The position numbers and the translations under genes are program-made. Below the pieces are notes generated by a model. That model searched no databases. It worked only from the letters and a program-made list of their open reading frames with translations, and was not told the DNA's origin. From Calothrix sp. NIES-3974 (GTDB lineage Bacteria; Cyanobacteriota; Cyanobacteriia; Cyanobacteriales; Nostocaceae): a stretch of 64,000 bases of DNA. Where the stretch lies: contig NZ_AP018254.1 in NCBI RefSeq assembly GCF_002368395.1, positions 5,766,001 through 5,830,000 of the forward strand, read 5' to 3'. Positions 43,106-52,391 of this stretch are shown here, one piece after another (positions within the stretch are counted from its first letter, which is position 1; the number at the start of each line of letters is the position of its first letter).

Positions 43106-43918
43106 ATGGAACTGTTAACAATCATTCTTTCCGGAATCCTAGGTTTAATTACCCCTGCGGGTTTAATTATCGATCGCACTGCCGAAAATACCATCAAAAA
43201 ACAATTTGAACAGGTTGAAGAACTAAAAGTTCGGGTGGATAACGCCCCCACCCATCAACTAATTCAAGGTAAAATAGAAAGGATAAGAGTTGCTGGTCGA
43301 GGGCTAAAAATAAAAGGACGGGATATCCGGATTGCAGCCTTAGAAGTAGAAACGGATGCAGTCCAAATTGATCCTAATAGTTTGCTCCGTAGACGACCTC
43401 AAATCCAAAAACCACTACAAACTGGATTACGAATTGTCCTACAGGAAAAAGATGTAAATAAATTATTACAATCTCCGGAATTCCTGTCCCAACTGCGGAA
43501 GTTAAATATCGTCGATGTCAACCTGGAAAATGAACAAACAGGAACAATTTTTACACTTGTTAATCCACGGATAAGATTTTTAGCAAATAATCGGGTAAAT
43601 TTACGTATAGAATTACGCAATCAAGACAACACAGACAGGGTGGAAGTGGAGGTGGAAAGCGGAATCAAAATTACCAAAGGAAGACAATTGCAACTAATTG
43701 CTCCAGTGGGAAATGTGGAGGGAGAAAAAATTCCACCAAGATTGCTCAATCAAATTGTTGAAAATCTCAATCAACGCTTTGACTTACGTAAGTTAGAAGA
43801 TGATGGTTTACAAATGCGGATTCTCCAATTAGACATCAAACCCGGACAGATAGAAGTTGCTTCCTTTGTGCGAATTTTACCGACATCGAAATTTTTCCAG
43901 ACTTTGAGAAAAATCTAA
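43106..43918 (+). CDS. DUF2993 family protein
   Basis: A 270-residue protein. A hydrophobic N-terminus (1-22, MELLTIILSGILGLITPAGL) looks like an uncleaved signal or anchor. The rest is strand-rich, with repeated motifs such as LKIKGRDIRIAALEVETDAV and EKIPPRLLNQIVENLNQRFD. It matches the LmeA-like DUF2993 proteins of cyanobacteria, which are outer-layer lipid-associated proteins in other bacteria. Function here is unknown. Confidence 0.8.
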   Translation: MELLTIILSGILGLITPAGLIIDRTAENTIKKQFEQVEELKVRVDNAPTHQLIQGKIERIRVAGRGLKIKGRDIRIAALEVETDAVQIDPNSLLRRRPQIQKPLQTGLRIVLQEKDVNKLLQSPEFLSQLRKLNIVDVNLENEQTGTIFTLVNPRIRFLANNRVNLRIELRNQDNTDRVEVEVESGIKITKGRQLQLIAPVGNVEGEKIPPRLLNQIVENLNQRFDLRKLEDDGLQMRILQLDIKPGQIEVASFVRILPTSKFFQTLRKI

Positions 43919-44201
43919 TTCTGAACCTGCCGATGATGATAAAAATTGGCTATAGGGCTAGTTTGGAAACATTCCGCTCCTAATCCAGGGCACAGACATA
44001 AAGTCAACGAGTCAATCATCATAGGCAGTTAGGTTGACGGAAAATGCCGTCATTTGAGATAGGGGTGAGTATTTTTGCTCAAATAGCACGATATATTCAT
44101 AAATTCGCCTTTAAATTCCAGTTCTGTCTTCAATTTAAGTTTATTTTTTAGCAGTCTTTGCTAGTCTAAAATTTCCAGCCCTTAAGGAGGAAGGTAGTTC
44201 C

Positions 44202-44813
44202 ATGAAAGAGCAAGAAAGAAATCGGATTTCTTCTGGTGTGGTCGCTGCGGTTTCTGCTGCGGTGGTTGCTGTGAGTGGTGGTGTTGCGTGGTTTACATGG
44301 AATTACACAAATCCACCGGTTCCGAACCAACAGGGAAATATCACTGGTCATCAAAGTCCATCCGGAAGTATCGCTGGTGTTGAACAAACGGTTAATATTT
44401 ATTTAATTAAAGACAGTGGTACTAATTTGGTATTGGTTCCCTTTCCGGTTCAAGTTAAAGTCTCTAAAGATAATCCCAGTCAAGCGCTAGAAGCTGTATT
44501 TAATCGCTTAATGACGGTTAAAAATGATGGAGACACCAGCAGTACTATTCCCGAAGGCACAAAATTACTGGGAGTCCGAGTGGAAAATGACGGTATCCAC
44601 GTCAACCTATCGGAGGAATTTACCAGTGGAGGTGGTAGTGCTTCCATGACAGGACGCTTAGGACAAGTTATCTATACCGCCACAACTTTTAATGCTAATG
44701 CCAATGTATTCATTGAAGTTAACGGTAAGCGTTTGGAAGTTTTAGGTGGTGAAGGTCTGGAACTTGATCAACCCTTGACACGTGAAAGCTTTAATCGAGA
44801 GTACCAGTTGTAA
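44202..44813 (+). CDS. GerMN-domain membrane-anchored protein
   Basis: A 203-residue protein with AAGGAGGAAGG about 10 bp before the ATG. One membrane segment (about 12-32, SSGVVAAVSAAVVAVSGGVA) anchors it, followed by a short linker. The GerMN domain (about 60-190) shows VNIYLIKDSGTNLVLVP, LEAVFNRLMT, GTKLLGVRVENDGIHVNLSE and LGQVIYTATTF. GerMN domains bind cell-wall or membrane components in spore germination proteins; cyanobacterial members have unknown roles. Related to the lipoprotein at 1.7-2.2 kb. Confidence 0.88.
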   Translation: MKEQERNRISSGVVAAVSAAVVAVSGGVAWFTWNYTNPPVPNQQGNITGHQSPSGSIAGVEQTVNIYLIKDSGTNLVLVPFPVQVKVSKDNPSQALEAVFNRLMTVKNDGDTSSTIPEGTKLLGVRVENDGIHVNLSEEFTSGGGSASMTGRLGQVIYTATTFNANANVFIEVNGKRLEVLGGEGLELDQPLTRESFNREYQL

Positions 44814-44949
44814 AGCAAGGGAATAGGGATACAAGGGGTAGGGAGTAGCAGGAAAACAGAGGTACAGAGAAGTCAAATAATTGTGTACTGGAGTATTCCT
44901 GTACTATAAAAAATTATGACTGCTGTATCCTGTCTCCTGTCTCCCTTTC

Positions 44950-45300
44950 CTAGTTGTTAGTTGTATTGAGGACCCGAAAATTTTGAGCTTGTTGTTCCAG
45001 ACGAGTTGCAAGGCGATCGCAAACTCGATTACACAATTCAAAAATCATCTCGTCTTCGACACGGTAGTATGCACAAGTTCCCTCACTGCGACGGCTGAGA
45101 ATACCAGCTTGCCACATAACTTTGAGGTGTTTTGAGACATTGGCTTGAGAAGTTTGTGTTGCCTCCACCAACTCTTGTACGTTTTTTTCCTCATCTCGAA
45201 GGAGATGCAATAGTCGCAAACGCGTCGGTTCGCTCAACAGGCTGAAGTATTCCGCTACTTGTTGCACGACTTCAGGTGGTACAGGCAACGTTTGTTTCAT
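44950..45300 (-). CDS. ArsR/SmtB-family transcription regulator
   Basis: A 116-residue winged helix-turn-helix. The recognition region is ATQTSQANVSKHLKVMWQAG (47-66). It lacks the ELCVCD metal motif of SmtB/ArsR (here NVQELVEA at 40-47). Cysteines are Cys76 in EGTCAYYR and Cys90 and Cys94 in LCNRVC near the C-terminal helix. This spacing is more like thiol- or alternative-metal-sensing members. It is upstream of accB on the other side of a 69-bp gap in the same direction, but the two are unlikely to be functionally tied. The target is unknown. Confidence 0.85.
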   Translation of the reverse strand: MKQTLPVPPEVVQQVAEYFSLLSEPTRLRLLHLLRDEEKNVQELVEATQTSQANVSKHLKVMWQAGILSRRSEGTCAYYRVEDEMIFELCNRVCDRLATRLEQQAQNFRVLNTTNN

Positions 45301-45369
45301 TACGAATGACCCGCTTTGAAATGTACAGAAGGTTTTTTTGATTACACGTTCCGTTATATAGATTAATAC

Positions 45370-45909
45370 TTAATCAGGGTTTATTCGCACTAAAGGTTGA
45401 CCATATTCTACAGGTTCCCCATTTTGAACGAGAATTTCCATTACTTGACCGGACACTTCGGCTTCGATTTCGTTCATTAATTTCATCGCTTCGATAATGC
45501 ATATGGTTTGACCCTTGCGTACCCTTGTACCAACTTCCACAAAGGGAGCCTCACCGGGAGCAGCAGCACGATAGAAGGTTCCCACCATTGGCGAAGTGGC
45601 TTCAACCCAGCGAGAATCGATTTCTGGCGCTGTGGAGGGTGGGGATGGGGGATTCCCACCTGCATTGTCATGGCTGCGGGTTGTGGAGGCTTCAGGGATG
45701 GGATGATGTAAGTTTGAGGCTGTAGAGGATGGTAGTACCGCTCCACTACCATCATTTGTGACTGGGACAAATGAAGTTGGTGGAGGAGTAAAACTAACTG
45801 CTTTACGTACCGCAATCTCAAACTCATCAGTTTTGAGGGTTACTTCTGCAATATCTGTTTGGGCAATTGTTGCCAGTAATTGGCGAAGTTCATTAAAATC
45901 CAGGGGCAC
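45370..45909 (-). CDS. accB: Biotin carboxyl carrier protein of acetyl-CoA carboxylase
   Basis: A 179-residue protein with GTG start at 45909 (MPLDFNELRQLLATIAQTDI), the conserved cyanobacterial N-terminus, preceded by GAGGTAA; a TTG further upstream is less likely. The N-terminal 1-45 binds the carboxylase complex. A Pro/Ser-rich linker (50-100) follows. The C-terminal biotinyl domain has EAMKLMNEIEAE with the biotin-accepting lysine. It carries CO2 for malonyl-CoA synthesis. efp, which is often its immediate upstream neighbour in cyanobacteria, lies 1.05 kb away. Confidence 0.94.
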   Translation of the reverse strand: MPLDFNELRQLLATIAQTDIAEVTLKTDEFEIAVRKAVSFTPPPTSFVPVTNDGSGAVLPSSTASNLHHPIPEASTTRSHDNAGGNPPSPPSTAPEIDSRWVEATSPMVGTFYRAAAPGEAPFVEVGTRVRKGQTICIIEAMKLMNEIEAEVSGQVMEILVQNGEPVEYGQPLVRINPD

Positions 45910-46962
45910 AGCTTTTATTACCTCATACAATTAGGCATTACCGATGGGAGATACTTGTAGTAGATGAATTGGGAATTGCCAATGAAAACAAGTTGGTTGT
46001 TGACGTTGACGGTTAACGGTTAACGTTCAACACTGATTGATTTCTAGCTATTCCCCGGTGTGGTTTGGGAGTTGGGGTTGAATTTGGGGAGACTTAGTTA
46101 AAACCTAAACCTAGGTCTGTGCTAACGCCAAGAGATAACAGATTATTTATGAATTTTTAAAGATTCGCTTGGTAAACTTTAATCTCAGAGAAGGAAAACA
46201 CATGAGTTGATTTCCGCAAGCAAACTTTGGAGGAACGGGAATTTCATCGCCAGATAGCCCGTGGGATTTATTGTCATATTTTTGACATTTAGCCTGACTG
46301 TAAAAGTTGATGACAACAGCAGTCTTGACGAGAAGGCTACGCCTACAAACCACTATCATCAAACTACTATGTTAATTTCCCCAACAGTATTAAGTGCTGA
46401 TGCAAAATTAAATAAACCATGTCCATGTTGAGAACCGTTGTTTTCAATCATGATTATTAAGATTGCTTTCTTACAACCCTACAGTCGATCCGCTATGGGA
46501 AGAAGTGCAATGACGAAAACTCCAGTTTTGATTATGGACGAGGTTTATATATCGTCCGCAGCGTAGTTTACTCCCGTAGGATAAAACATAGATGCGTGTG
46601 TAACGGCTGCTTTTGAGAGAAGCATTTCGCTTGTGACTTCAGCGTTTCGGAATGTCAAGTTAATTTTGCACTACCACTTATTCTCCAGACTTTGGTTTTT
46701 CACCTTTTACTATTGGCTTACTATTGGCGGATTAGTCGCCAGCCCAAATAAAATCTTGCCAAACACCCATTTCCACAACAAACCGGTGACTGATAACTGG
46801 CTGTACAGTTGATCTCAATCAAGTGGTAAGACAGAGCGGTTAGATTCCCGATGAATTATAGTCAATCGGGATATATCTATTGCATAATAACCGCAACACC
46901 GGATTTTGACTCGGCACACAATTTTAAGATAAACTAAAGGCGATGAATAGTTCTAAAAGTAA
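45910..46962. other. 1.05-kb non-coding insertion between efp and accB
   Basis: No convincing gene. It has a GTTGAC/GTTAAC repeat cluster at about 45992-46026 (TTGACGGTTAACGGTTAACG), AT-rich stretches, and a tiny 20-codon frame at 46369-46431. A hairpin GAATAGTT/AACTATTC (46945-46968) overlaps the efp stop. Confidence 0.55.
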
Positions 46963-46968
46963 CTATTC
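46945..46968 (-). terminator. Hairpin at the efp stop
   Basis: An 8-bp perfect stem (GAATAGTT, AACTATTC) with an 8-nt loop overlaps the efp TAG. There is only a weak T-run beyond it, so it is a poor terminator or an RNA stability element. Confidence 0.35.
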
Positions 46969-47520
46969 ACGACCTAAGTATTTATCATCACGGGTATCAA
47001 TGCGAATCCGCTCACCCTGGGCAATAAACAGGGGAACCATAACCGTTGCACCAGTTTCTAGTTTCGCGGGTTTGCTACCACCTGTAGCCGTATCACCCTT
47101 GACTCCAGGGTCGGTTTCGACAATTTCCAAGACCACCGAATTAGGAAGTTCAACTTCAAGAACTTGATCTCCCCAACGCACAACGTTCACTTCCATACCT
47201 TCTTTGAGATATTTTACGCGATCGCCAATTTGGGCAGCACTTAAGCGACCCTCTTCATAGGTTTCCATATCCATAAAGACGTATTCATCGCCTTCTTTAT
47301 AGGTATGTTGCATCGTGCTTTTTTCTAGGGTGGCTTGGGGAACTGTTTCACCCGCTCGGAATGTTCGTTCTACTGTATTCCCTGTCTGCACGTTTTTTAG
47401 TTTAGTACGCACAAATGCCGCACCTTTTCCTGGTTTAACGTGGAGAAATTCAACCACTCGCCACACAGACCCGTCTAGTACAATCGAAACACCAGGTCGA
47501 AAGTCGTTACTGGAGATCAT
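46963..47520 (-). CDS. efp: Translation elongation factor P
   Basis: A 185-residue EF-P from ATG 47520 ([20 protein letters not shown]); the nine earlier codons are not conserved. The KOW-like N-terminal domain has the loop [10 protein letters not shown], where the Lys (or Arg in others) at the tip enters the peptidyl-transferase centre, followed by the two OB-like domains. It relieves stalling at polyproline. Length and sequence are typical. Confidence 0.96.
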   Translation of the reverse strand: MISSNDFRPGVSIVLDGSVWRVVEFLHVKPGKGAAFVRTKLKNVQTGNTVERTFRAGETVPQATLEKSTMQHTYKEGDEYVFMDMETYEEGRLSAAQIGDRVKYLKEGMEVNVVRWGDQVLEVELPNSVVLEIVETDPGVKGDTATGGSKPAKLETGATVMVPLFIAQGERIRIDTRDDKYLGRE

Positions 47521-47698
47521 GAAACTTGCAAATATTTTGGAGGACAATCGGCATTTATTGTACTCCTCTAGGGGAAAATAGGGAACAGGTAATGAGAAAA
47601 GGGAAGCATGATTCGTGGATTGAGGTAAATTCTCCCCATTAACCAGACCACACTTCCCTAATTAATGCTTGATCTTCTTTGCTCCCTAATTCAGCAAT

Positions 47699-49102
47699 CT
47701 AATCGGAAGAAACTTCCGCTAAAGCTGGATTCCCATCGGTTTCAGTCGGACAGGATTGGGGAAAGACAAATCTCAACATTGGTGGAGCCAAAAAAGTTGT
47801 AATTATCACCATCATGATAATTGCCGCTTCTAAAGGCTTGCTGAGAACACCACTGCTAGAGCCGATTCCCAAAAATACTAGACCCACCTCACCACGAGGA
47901 ATCATCCCTACACCAATCGCTAACCGATTGATTTGTCCTTGACCAAATACAGACCAACCAGTGACAATTTTACCAATAATCGCGACTGCAACTAAAAATA
48001 CAGCCATGATTAAGCCTTCCCGATTACTGGGAATGGCTGGGTTGAGAACGCTTAAATCGGTACGCGCACCCACTGTGACAAAAAATATGGGTACGAGCAT
48101 ATCGGCAATTGGTACTACCAGTTTTTGCAGTTCCTTGCGTTTTTCCGTTTCTTCCAAAACTAGACCTGCTGCGAAGGAACCTAAAATCGCCTCCAAATGG
48201 ACAGCAGCAGCAACGTAAGCCATGACAAAGGCGAATACAAACGCGGGTAATACCAGTTCACCACGGGTTTTTAGCTGATCGACGATTACCACAAAGGACT
48301 TGTTAAACACATTACCTAGAGCGATCGCGCCTATTAAAAATCCGGTGGCGCTGAAGATTAAATAAATCACATTATTCACGTCAACTACACCATCTTTGGC
48401 TAAACTTGCTACCACCGCAAGGACGATAATCCCCAAAATATCATCAATTACCGCCGCACCCAGGATGATTTGTCCTTCTTTGGAGTTCAAACACCCCAAC
48501 TCGGATAGCACCTTTGAGGTAATCCCGATACTAGTTGCAGTCAAAGCTGCACCCGCAAAAATCGCTGGAATTGCCGGAACCCCAAAAATCGTCATCAAAC
48601 CAAAGGTTCCCGCAGCGAAGGGAACAGCCACCCCAACACAGGCGACAATAGAAGCTTGCAGACCCACTGCCATTAACTCTTTGAGATTGGACTCCAAGCC
48701 AATTTCAAACAGCAAAATAATTACACCCAATTCCGCAAGGGTGGACACTACCTCCGACTCTGCTTGGAAAACTCCATTCGCAGCAGCAGGACTTAGACCA
48801 TCGGTTAATTCCAAAAAACGAATAATCAAAGAGCCAGAAGCGTCTACACCCTCAGCCGGAAAGATGAGAAGATGCAGAACCGACACCCCCACCACTACAC
48901 CACCAACCAGCTCTCCTAATACAGCCGGAAGACCGATGCGGTTAGATAACTCACCACCGACCTTACTAGCTAAATAAATCACAGTTAAACTCAGCAAGAC
49001 CGCAGCTAGTACAAGTGAACCATCAACGTGTTCCGCACTTTCACTAGCTGTTGCCAATATGGGTAATACAGGTAACGAAAAGACAGTCAAATCAAAATGC
49101 AT
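47699..49102 (-). CDS. CPA2-type Na+/H+ (cation:proton) antiporter, NapA-like
   Basis: A 467-residue polytopic protein from ATG 49102 (MHFDLTVFSLPVLPI). It has about 12 transmembrane helices and the CPA2 motifs LGELVGGVVVGV, FEIGLES, GAAVIDDILGIIVLAV (two aspartates in the transport site) and VTVGARTDL. It lacks C-terminal RCK domains, as in cyanobacterial NapA/NhaS3-like antiporters, which maintain Na+ and pH homeostasis or thylakoid ion balance. Exact assignment (NhaS3, NhaS4 or other) needs comparison. Confidence 0.88.
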   Translation of the reverse strand: MHFDLTVFSLPVLPILATASESAEHVDGSLVLAAVLLSLTVIYLASKVGGELSNRIGLPAVLGELVGGVVVGVSVLHLLIFPAEGVDASGSLIIRFLELTDGLSPAAANGVFQAESEVVSTLAELGVIILLFEIGLESNLKELMAVGLQASIVACVGVAVPFAAGTFGLMTIFGVPAIPAIFAGAALTATSIGITSKVLSELGCLNSKEGQIILGAAVIDDILGIIVLAVVASLAKDGVVDVNNVIYLIFSATGFLIGAIALGNVFNKSFVVIVDQLKTRGELVLPAFVFAFVMAYVAAAVHLEAILGSFAAGLVLEETEKRKELQKLVVPIADMLVPIFFVTVGARTDLSVLNPAIPSNREGLIMAVFLVAVAIIGKIVTGWSVFGQGQINRLAIGVGMIPRGEVGLVFLGIGSSSGVLSKPLEAAIIMMVIITTFLAPPMLRFVFPQSCPTETDGNPALAEVSSD

Positions 49103-49751
49103 TATGTCTGTTTTACGAAAATTTAATAGATTATTTAACTGTACCAAGATTTACTGACCACTGTTCTCAGTTTTCCCCTGAATTAAATTGGTAATCCCTT
49201 ATCAATAGGATTAGTAATAGCTTATGCACCGGGTGGGAAAATTTCCCCTATCTCCAGAAAGGAGTTTTATCCAAATAGAAAAAAAGCCAGAAAATTTTGA
49301 GTTACCAAAAATGTAACCATAGGCAATTTCCGTCAACGGCATGTGAAACTAAAAACAGGAATTGGAAATCAGGATATTTGCCAGTGCCACTGGAAATGTA
49401 GGCTCTGGTCTTGTATAACCATGCTGCATGGCTCTGGAGTTACTGGTAAATACTGAGTAGCTAGATTGACTATTGCTATCTATTCCCTCGAAACAGATTG
49501 TCAGAAATGTGGATGAGGCGATCGCTCGTTGCAGGACACGCAGATTCCACAAATCCGTGCAAATACTCCCGTGGCCGTGGATTATTCATACCACTAGTAG
49601 AATTGCCAAAATTTGATGTTTAAATTTTGGGATATTTCCAGGCTGACTTGAAAGTGAGTAGGGAAAAATTCCTTTCGTCTGTTCTTGTGTGTCTAGTAAT
49701 ATAACGGCTAATTATTCCAGATACTAATTATTATTGATGAGGAGTCAAATC
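49103..49751. other. Spacer between antiporter and SIMPL genes
   Basis: No gene is supported. A short CCATGCTGCATGG hairpin lies at 49418-49430. Promoters of the two divergent genes are expected here. Confidence 0.5.
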
Positions 49752-50507
49752 ATGTTAGTTGCCACCAAAAATCAATCTTCCCATATATCCGCACCTAATT
49801 GGCGTAGGTGGTCAGCGATACCCTTAACCTTAATGCTGCTGGTCAGTTGTACTCCAGCTAGCATCGCGAGTGAAAAACAAACCCACATCAGGACATTAAC
49901 CGTAAGTGGACGGGGAGTTGAGGAAATCCCCGCAACCTTAGCTCAGGTAAATGTAGGTGTGGAAATCCAGGGAAAAAATGTTCAAGAAGTGCAACAGGAA
50001 GCTGCTAAACGCTCATCGGCAGTTGTATCACTATTGAAATCCCGCAACGTGGAAAAATTACAAACCGCCGGGATTAGCCTCAGTCCAGTTTATAGTTACA
50101 CAAACAACGTTCAAAAAATTACAGGTTATAGTGCTACAAATAGTCTTAGTTTCCGTATTGCTACGGATAAAGCGGGTTCGTTACTAGATGAGGTGGTCAA
50201 AGTTGGTGCAACACGAATTCAGGGGATTAGTTTTGTCGCCAGCGATGAAGCAATTTCCCAAGCCCAAAAAGTCGCACTCCAAAAGGCAACTCAAGACGCA
50301 CGTCAACAGTCCAATGCGGTATTTTCTGCCCTGAATATCCAACCCAAAGAAATAGTCAGTATCCAAATTAACAACGCTACCCCACCCCAACCAATTTACC
50401 GCGAGTTTGCCAAAGTTAATGCGCAGATGGCAGATGCAGCAACAACTCCCGTGGAAGGAGGACAGCAACGGGTGGAAGCTTCCGTCACCCTGCAAATTAG
50501 TTATTAA
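49752..50507 (+). CDS. SIMPL-domain lipoprotein
   Basis: A 251-residue protein from ATG 49752, with TGAGGAG upstream; an earlier TTG overlaps that site and is less likely. A signal with LMLLVSC lipobox precedes the mature Cys. The SIMPL domain (about 55-245) has LTVSGRGVEEIPATLAQVNV, RNVEKLQTAGISLSPVY and GYSATNSLSFRI. Such periplasmic proteins occur widely with unclear function; oxidative-stress or membrane-interaction roles have been proposed for relatives. Confidence 0.85.
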   Translation: MLVATKNQSSHISAPNWRRWSAIPLTLMLLVSCTPASIASEKQTHIRTLTVSGRGVEEIPATLAQVNVGVEIQGKNVQEVQQEAAKRSSAVVSLLKSRNVEKLQTAGISLSPVYSYTNNVQKITGYSATNSLSFRIATDKAGSLLDEVVKVGATRIQGISFVASDEAISQAQKVALQKATQDARQQSNAVFSALNIQPKEIVSIQINNATPPQPIYREFAKVNAQMADAATTPVEGGQQRVEASVTLQISY

Positions 50508-50632
50508 AGGGAGTAGTCATTGATGGGAGTAGGGAGATAGGAATATTATTCTTCCTCTCACCTACTTAAGAGGTTTTTAAAAACTTTTATTTCCCACGAA
50601 TAATCCTGGACAAGATTTTCAGGCTTTTCCCT

Positions 50633-50729
50633 CGCACCCATGCTCCGCGTGGGTGCGGAACCTACGAGGTTCCGACCTCGTGAATGAAGGCAGTGCGCTG
50701 ACTGAGTGACCACGCAGAGCATAGTCACT
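50633..50729. other. Cluster of three hairpins, two mutually exclusive
   Basis: CGCACCCA/TGGGTGCG (50633-50657) forms the first stem. GGAACCT/AGGTTCC (50657-50673) and ACGAGGT/ACCTCGT (50664-50681) overlap and cannot form together. AGTGAC/GTCACT (50705-50729) is a third. The arrangement resembles a switch-type RNA or a palindromic mobile element. Confidence 0.55.
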
Positions 50730-50926
50730 AGATAAGGGAGTAGGGAGATAGAAATATTTCTGTCAGCAATTTTCCCCTCGTACCATTTTACTTTGGAGTT
50801 GATACATTTAGGGGATGCTGGGGGAGTAAGGGCGATAATGTATCAATATTTAATATTTTATGTGAAATGGTATCACCCTTTTGCTTCTTGAAAACTAAAA
50901 TAGCATTAATTTTAATGGGTAAAGAA

Positions 50927-50996
50927 AGGTTCGTAGTAGCGCTCATAGCAACTTTATAGTAAAGCTTTTCTGGTCTAGAGCTACAAATACGAACCT
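50927..50996. other. 70-bp imperfect inverted repeat
   Basis: AGGTTCGTA (50927-50935) and TACGAACCT (50988-50996) bound the segment, with further partial pairing inside (GTAGCGCTC with GAGCTAC). It lies 36 bp beyond the ftsX stop and may be its terminator structure or a miniature element. Confidence 0.5.
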
Positions 50997-51032
50997 GTTG
51001 ATTAACCTCTTCATAACCTGTGTGGTCGAATA

Positions 51033-51938
51033 CTAACTTCTGACAAATTTATTGACGGCGAATAGACTACCAATTAAACCGACTGTGGCACCAAATCCCA
51101 GTAAAATTAAAGGTAATAGGATATTTTGAGTCAAACTGAGTTGCAAACCATTAGCCAGAAACTTGATAAATTCAGGTTGATTGCTCAATAAGCGGTTGAG
51201 AAATTGTTGGCTAGTAGAAATAAAACCCCAAGCGATCGCACCGCCAACAATCCCAAAGGTTACACCCTGTATAATAAATGGGAAATAAATCCAGCCAAAG
51301 GTTGCTCCGACTAGCTGCATCACTTCTATTTCCTGTCTGCGTGCTAATACAATCAAACGAATGGTAATACTTGTGACTGCAACTGCGGTGATTGTTAAAA
51401 TTGCTGTCACCCAAATTGTGAACCAGTTTAGACCCTTGTGTAACTGTCCAATGCGCTTTACGGCTTCATCTACATATTGCACCGTTTCCACACCCTTGAG
51501 TTTCGCAAGTTGCATTGCCAAACTGGGAACACTCTCTGAACTACGAGCTTTTACCCGCAATTCATCCACTAATGGGTTATTCCCTAACTGTTGGGTTGCT
51601 GCTTGCAAATCCCCAATCCCCAACTCCTTTGCTAGGGATTTCCAAGCAACTTCCTTGCTGATTTTTTCTACCTTGCTCACCTCCGCCATTTTCGCTACTG
51701 ATGTTTCCAAGATATCAGCATTAGCATTGGCATCAAGGTATACAGAAATTTCCAATTGACTACCAAACTGATTCAGTAATTGTTCTAGCTGCCATGAAGT
51801 TTGTAAACTCAAACCAAACAAAAATAACAACACCGTCACCGTACATACCGCAGCCCAATTCATCCATCCACCGCGACGCAAACCCAACAAAGTTTCCTTG
51901 AGTAAATAGTCGAGTTTAGTCAAAATTTTCAACACCAT
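51033..51938 (-). CDS. ftsX: FtsX-family permease
   Basis: A 301-residue protein from ATG 51938 (MVLKILTKLDYLLKETLLGL). It has the FtsX topology: an N-terminal membrane helix (about 25-47), a periplasmic domain (50-160, with QLEQLLNQFGSQLEISVYLD), and three C-terminal helices (about 168-190, 215-245, 265-290). With FtsE it forms an ABC complex activating peptidoglycan hydrolases at division. No ftsE is adjacent; the ATPase must lie elsewhere. Alternative in-frame starts upstream are less supported. Confidence 0.88.
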   Translation of the reverse strand: MVLKILTKLDYLLKETLLGLRRGGWMNWAAVCTVTVLLFLFGLSLQTSWQLEQLLNQFGSQLEISVYLDANANADILETSVAKMAEVSKVEKISKEVAWKSLAKELGIGDLQAATQQLGNNPLVDELRVKARSSESVPSLAMQLAKLKGVETVQYVDEAVKRIGQLHKGLNWFTIWVTAILTITAVAVTSITIRLIVLARRQEIEVMQLVGATFGWIYFPFIIQGVTFGIVGGAIAWGFISTSQQFLNRLLSNQPEFIKFLANGLQLSLTQNILLPLILLGFGATVGLIGSLFAVNKFVRS

Positions 51939-52051
51939 CACCCTCTGACAAAGCCTTCTAGGCACGTCATCTTAGCATAAAATATACGTAAATATCAGGG
52001 AGAAAATACGTATATAGGAAAAGGGTTTGGAAGCTGACGTGAATTTGGTGA

Positions 52052-52195
52052 ACCTCACCCCAACCCCTCTCCGAATTTGGAGGGTGCCAAAAAATCCCTA
52101 GTTTCAAATCAAGAATCAATTCTTTTAAAACCTCTGTTCCTCAGAAAGAGAGTTTTGGAGAGGATTCCTTAAATCTGTAAATCTGTCGAATTCAC
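52052..52195. repeat. MITE-like dispersed repeat, copy 2 (cf. 3916-4065)
   Basis: The order CCAACCCCTCTCCG, a short loop and GGAGGG is followed by AAAAATCCCTAGTTTCAAAT, ATCAATTCTTTTAAAACCTC, then GAGAGTTTTGGAGAGGATTC. This parallels copy 1, although the stem is shorter here. Confidence 0.6.
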
Positions 52196-52215
52196 CTTGT
52201 ACCGATTCAACAAAT

Positions 52216-52300
52216 TTTGCAACACATACTCAATATGAGACTTAGCATTGCTACGTCTGGTCAAAATTCATTTGTCGCCTTCTTTTTTCACATTGGTATT
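52216..52300. repeat. 90-bp dispersed repeat, copy A
   Basis: TTTTGCAACACATACTCAAT, a TATGAGACTTAGCATTGCTACGTCT palindrome remnant (short form GAGACTTAGCATTGC), and the tail TTCATTTGTCGCCTTCTTTT. Copy B lies at 54870-54957; the tail alone recurs at 34073-34125. Confidence 0.75.
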
Positions 52301-52391
52301 CGTTCTCACACCACTTACTTCAAGGTGGGGAACCCGCGCAACGTAGTGGCTCCCTAACCTAGACAATTCAAGGCTTTCAGTCAGCCACTCC

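Larger units (their letters stand above)
50508..51032. other. Spacer with overlapping hairpins
   Basis: It contains the hairpin cluster at 50633-50729 and the 70-bp inverted repeat at 50927-50996. No gene is seen. Confidence 0.6.
51939..52391. other. Spacer with two dispersed repeats
   Basis: It holds repeat copies at 52052-52195 and 52216-52300. No gene is seen. Confidence 0.6.

Noticed and set aside
46369-46431. Tiny 20-codon frame ending in KPCPC
   Set aside because: Too short to judge; no ribosome site seen.
46821-46850. tRNA-like words (AGTGGTAAGACAG, GGTTAGATTCCCG)
   Set aside because: No acceptor stem, anticodon arm or proper TTCGA loop can be folded around them.
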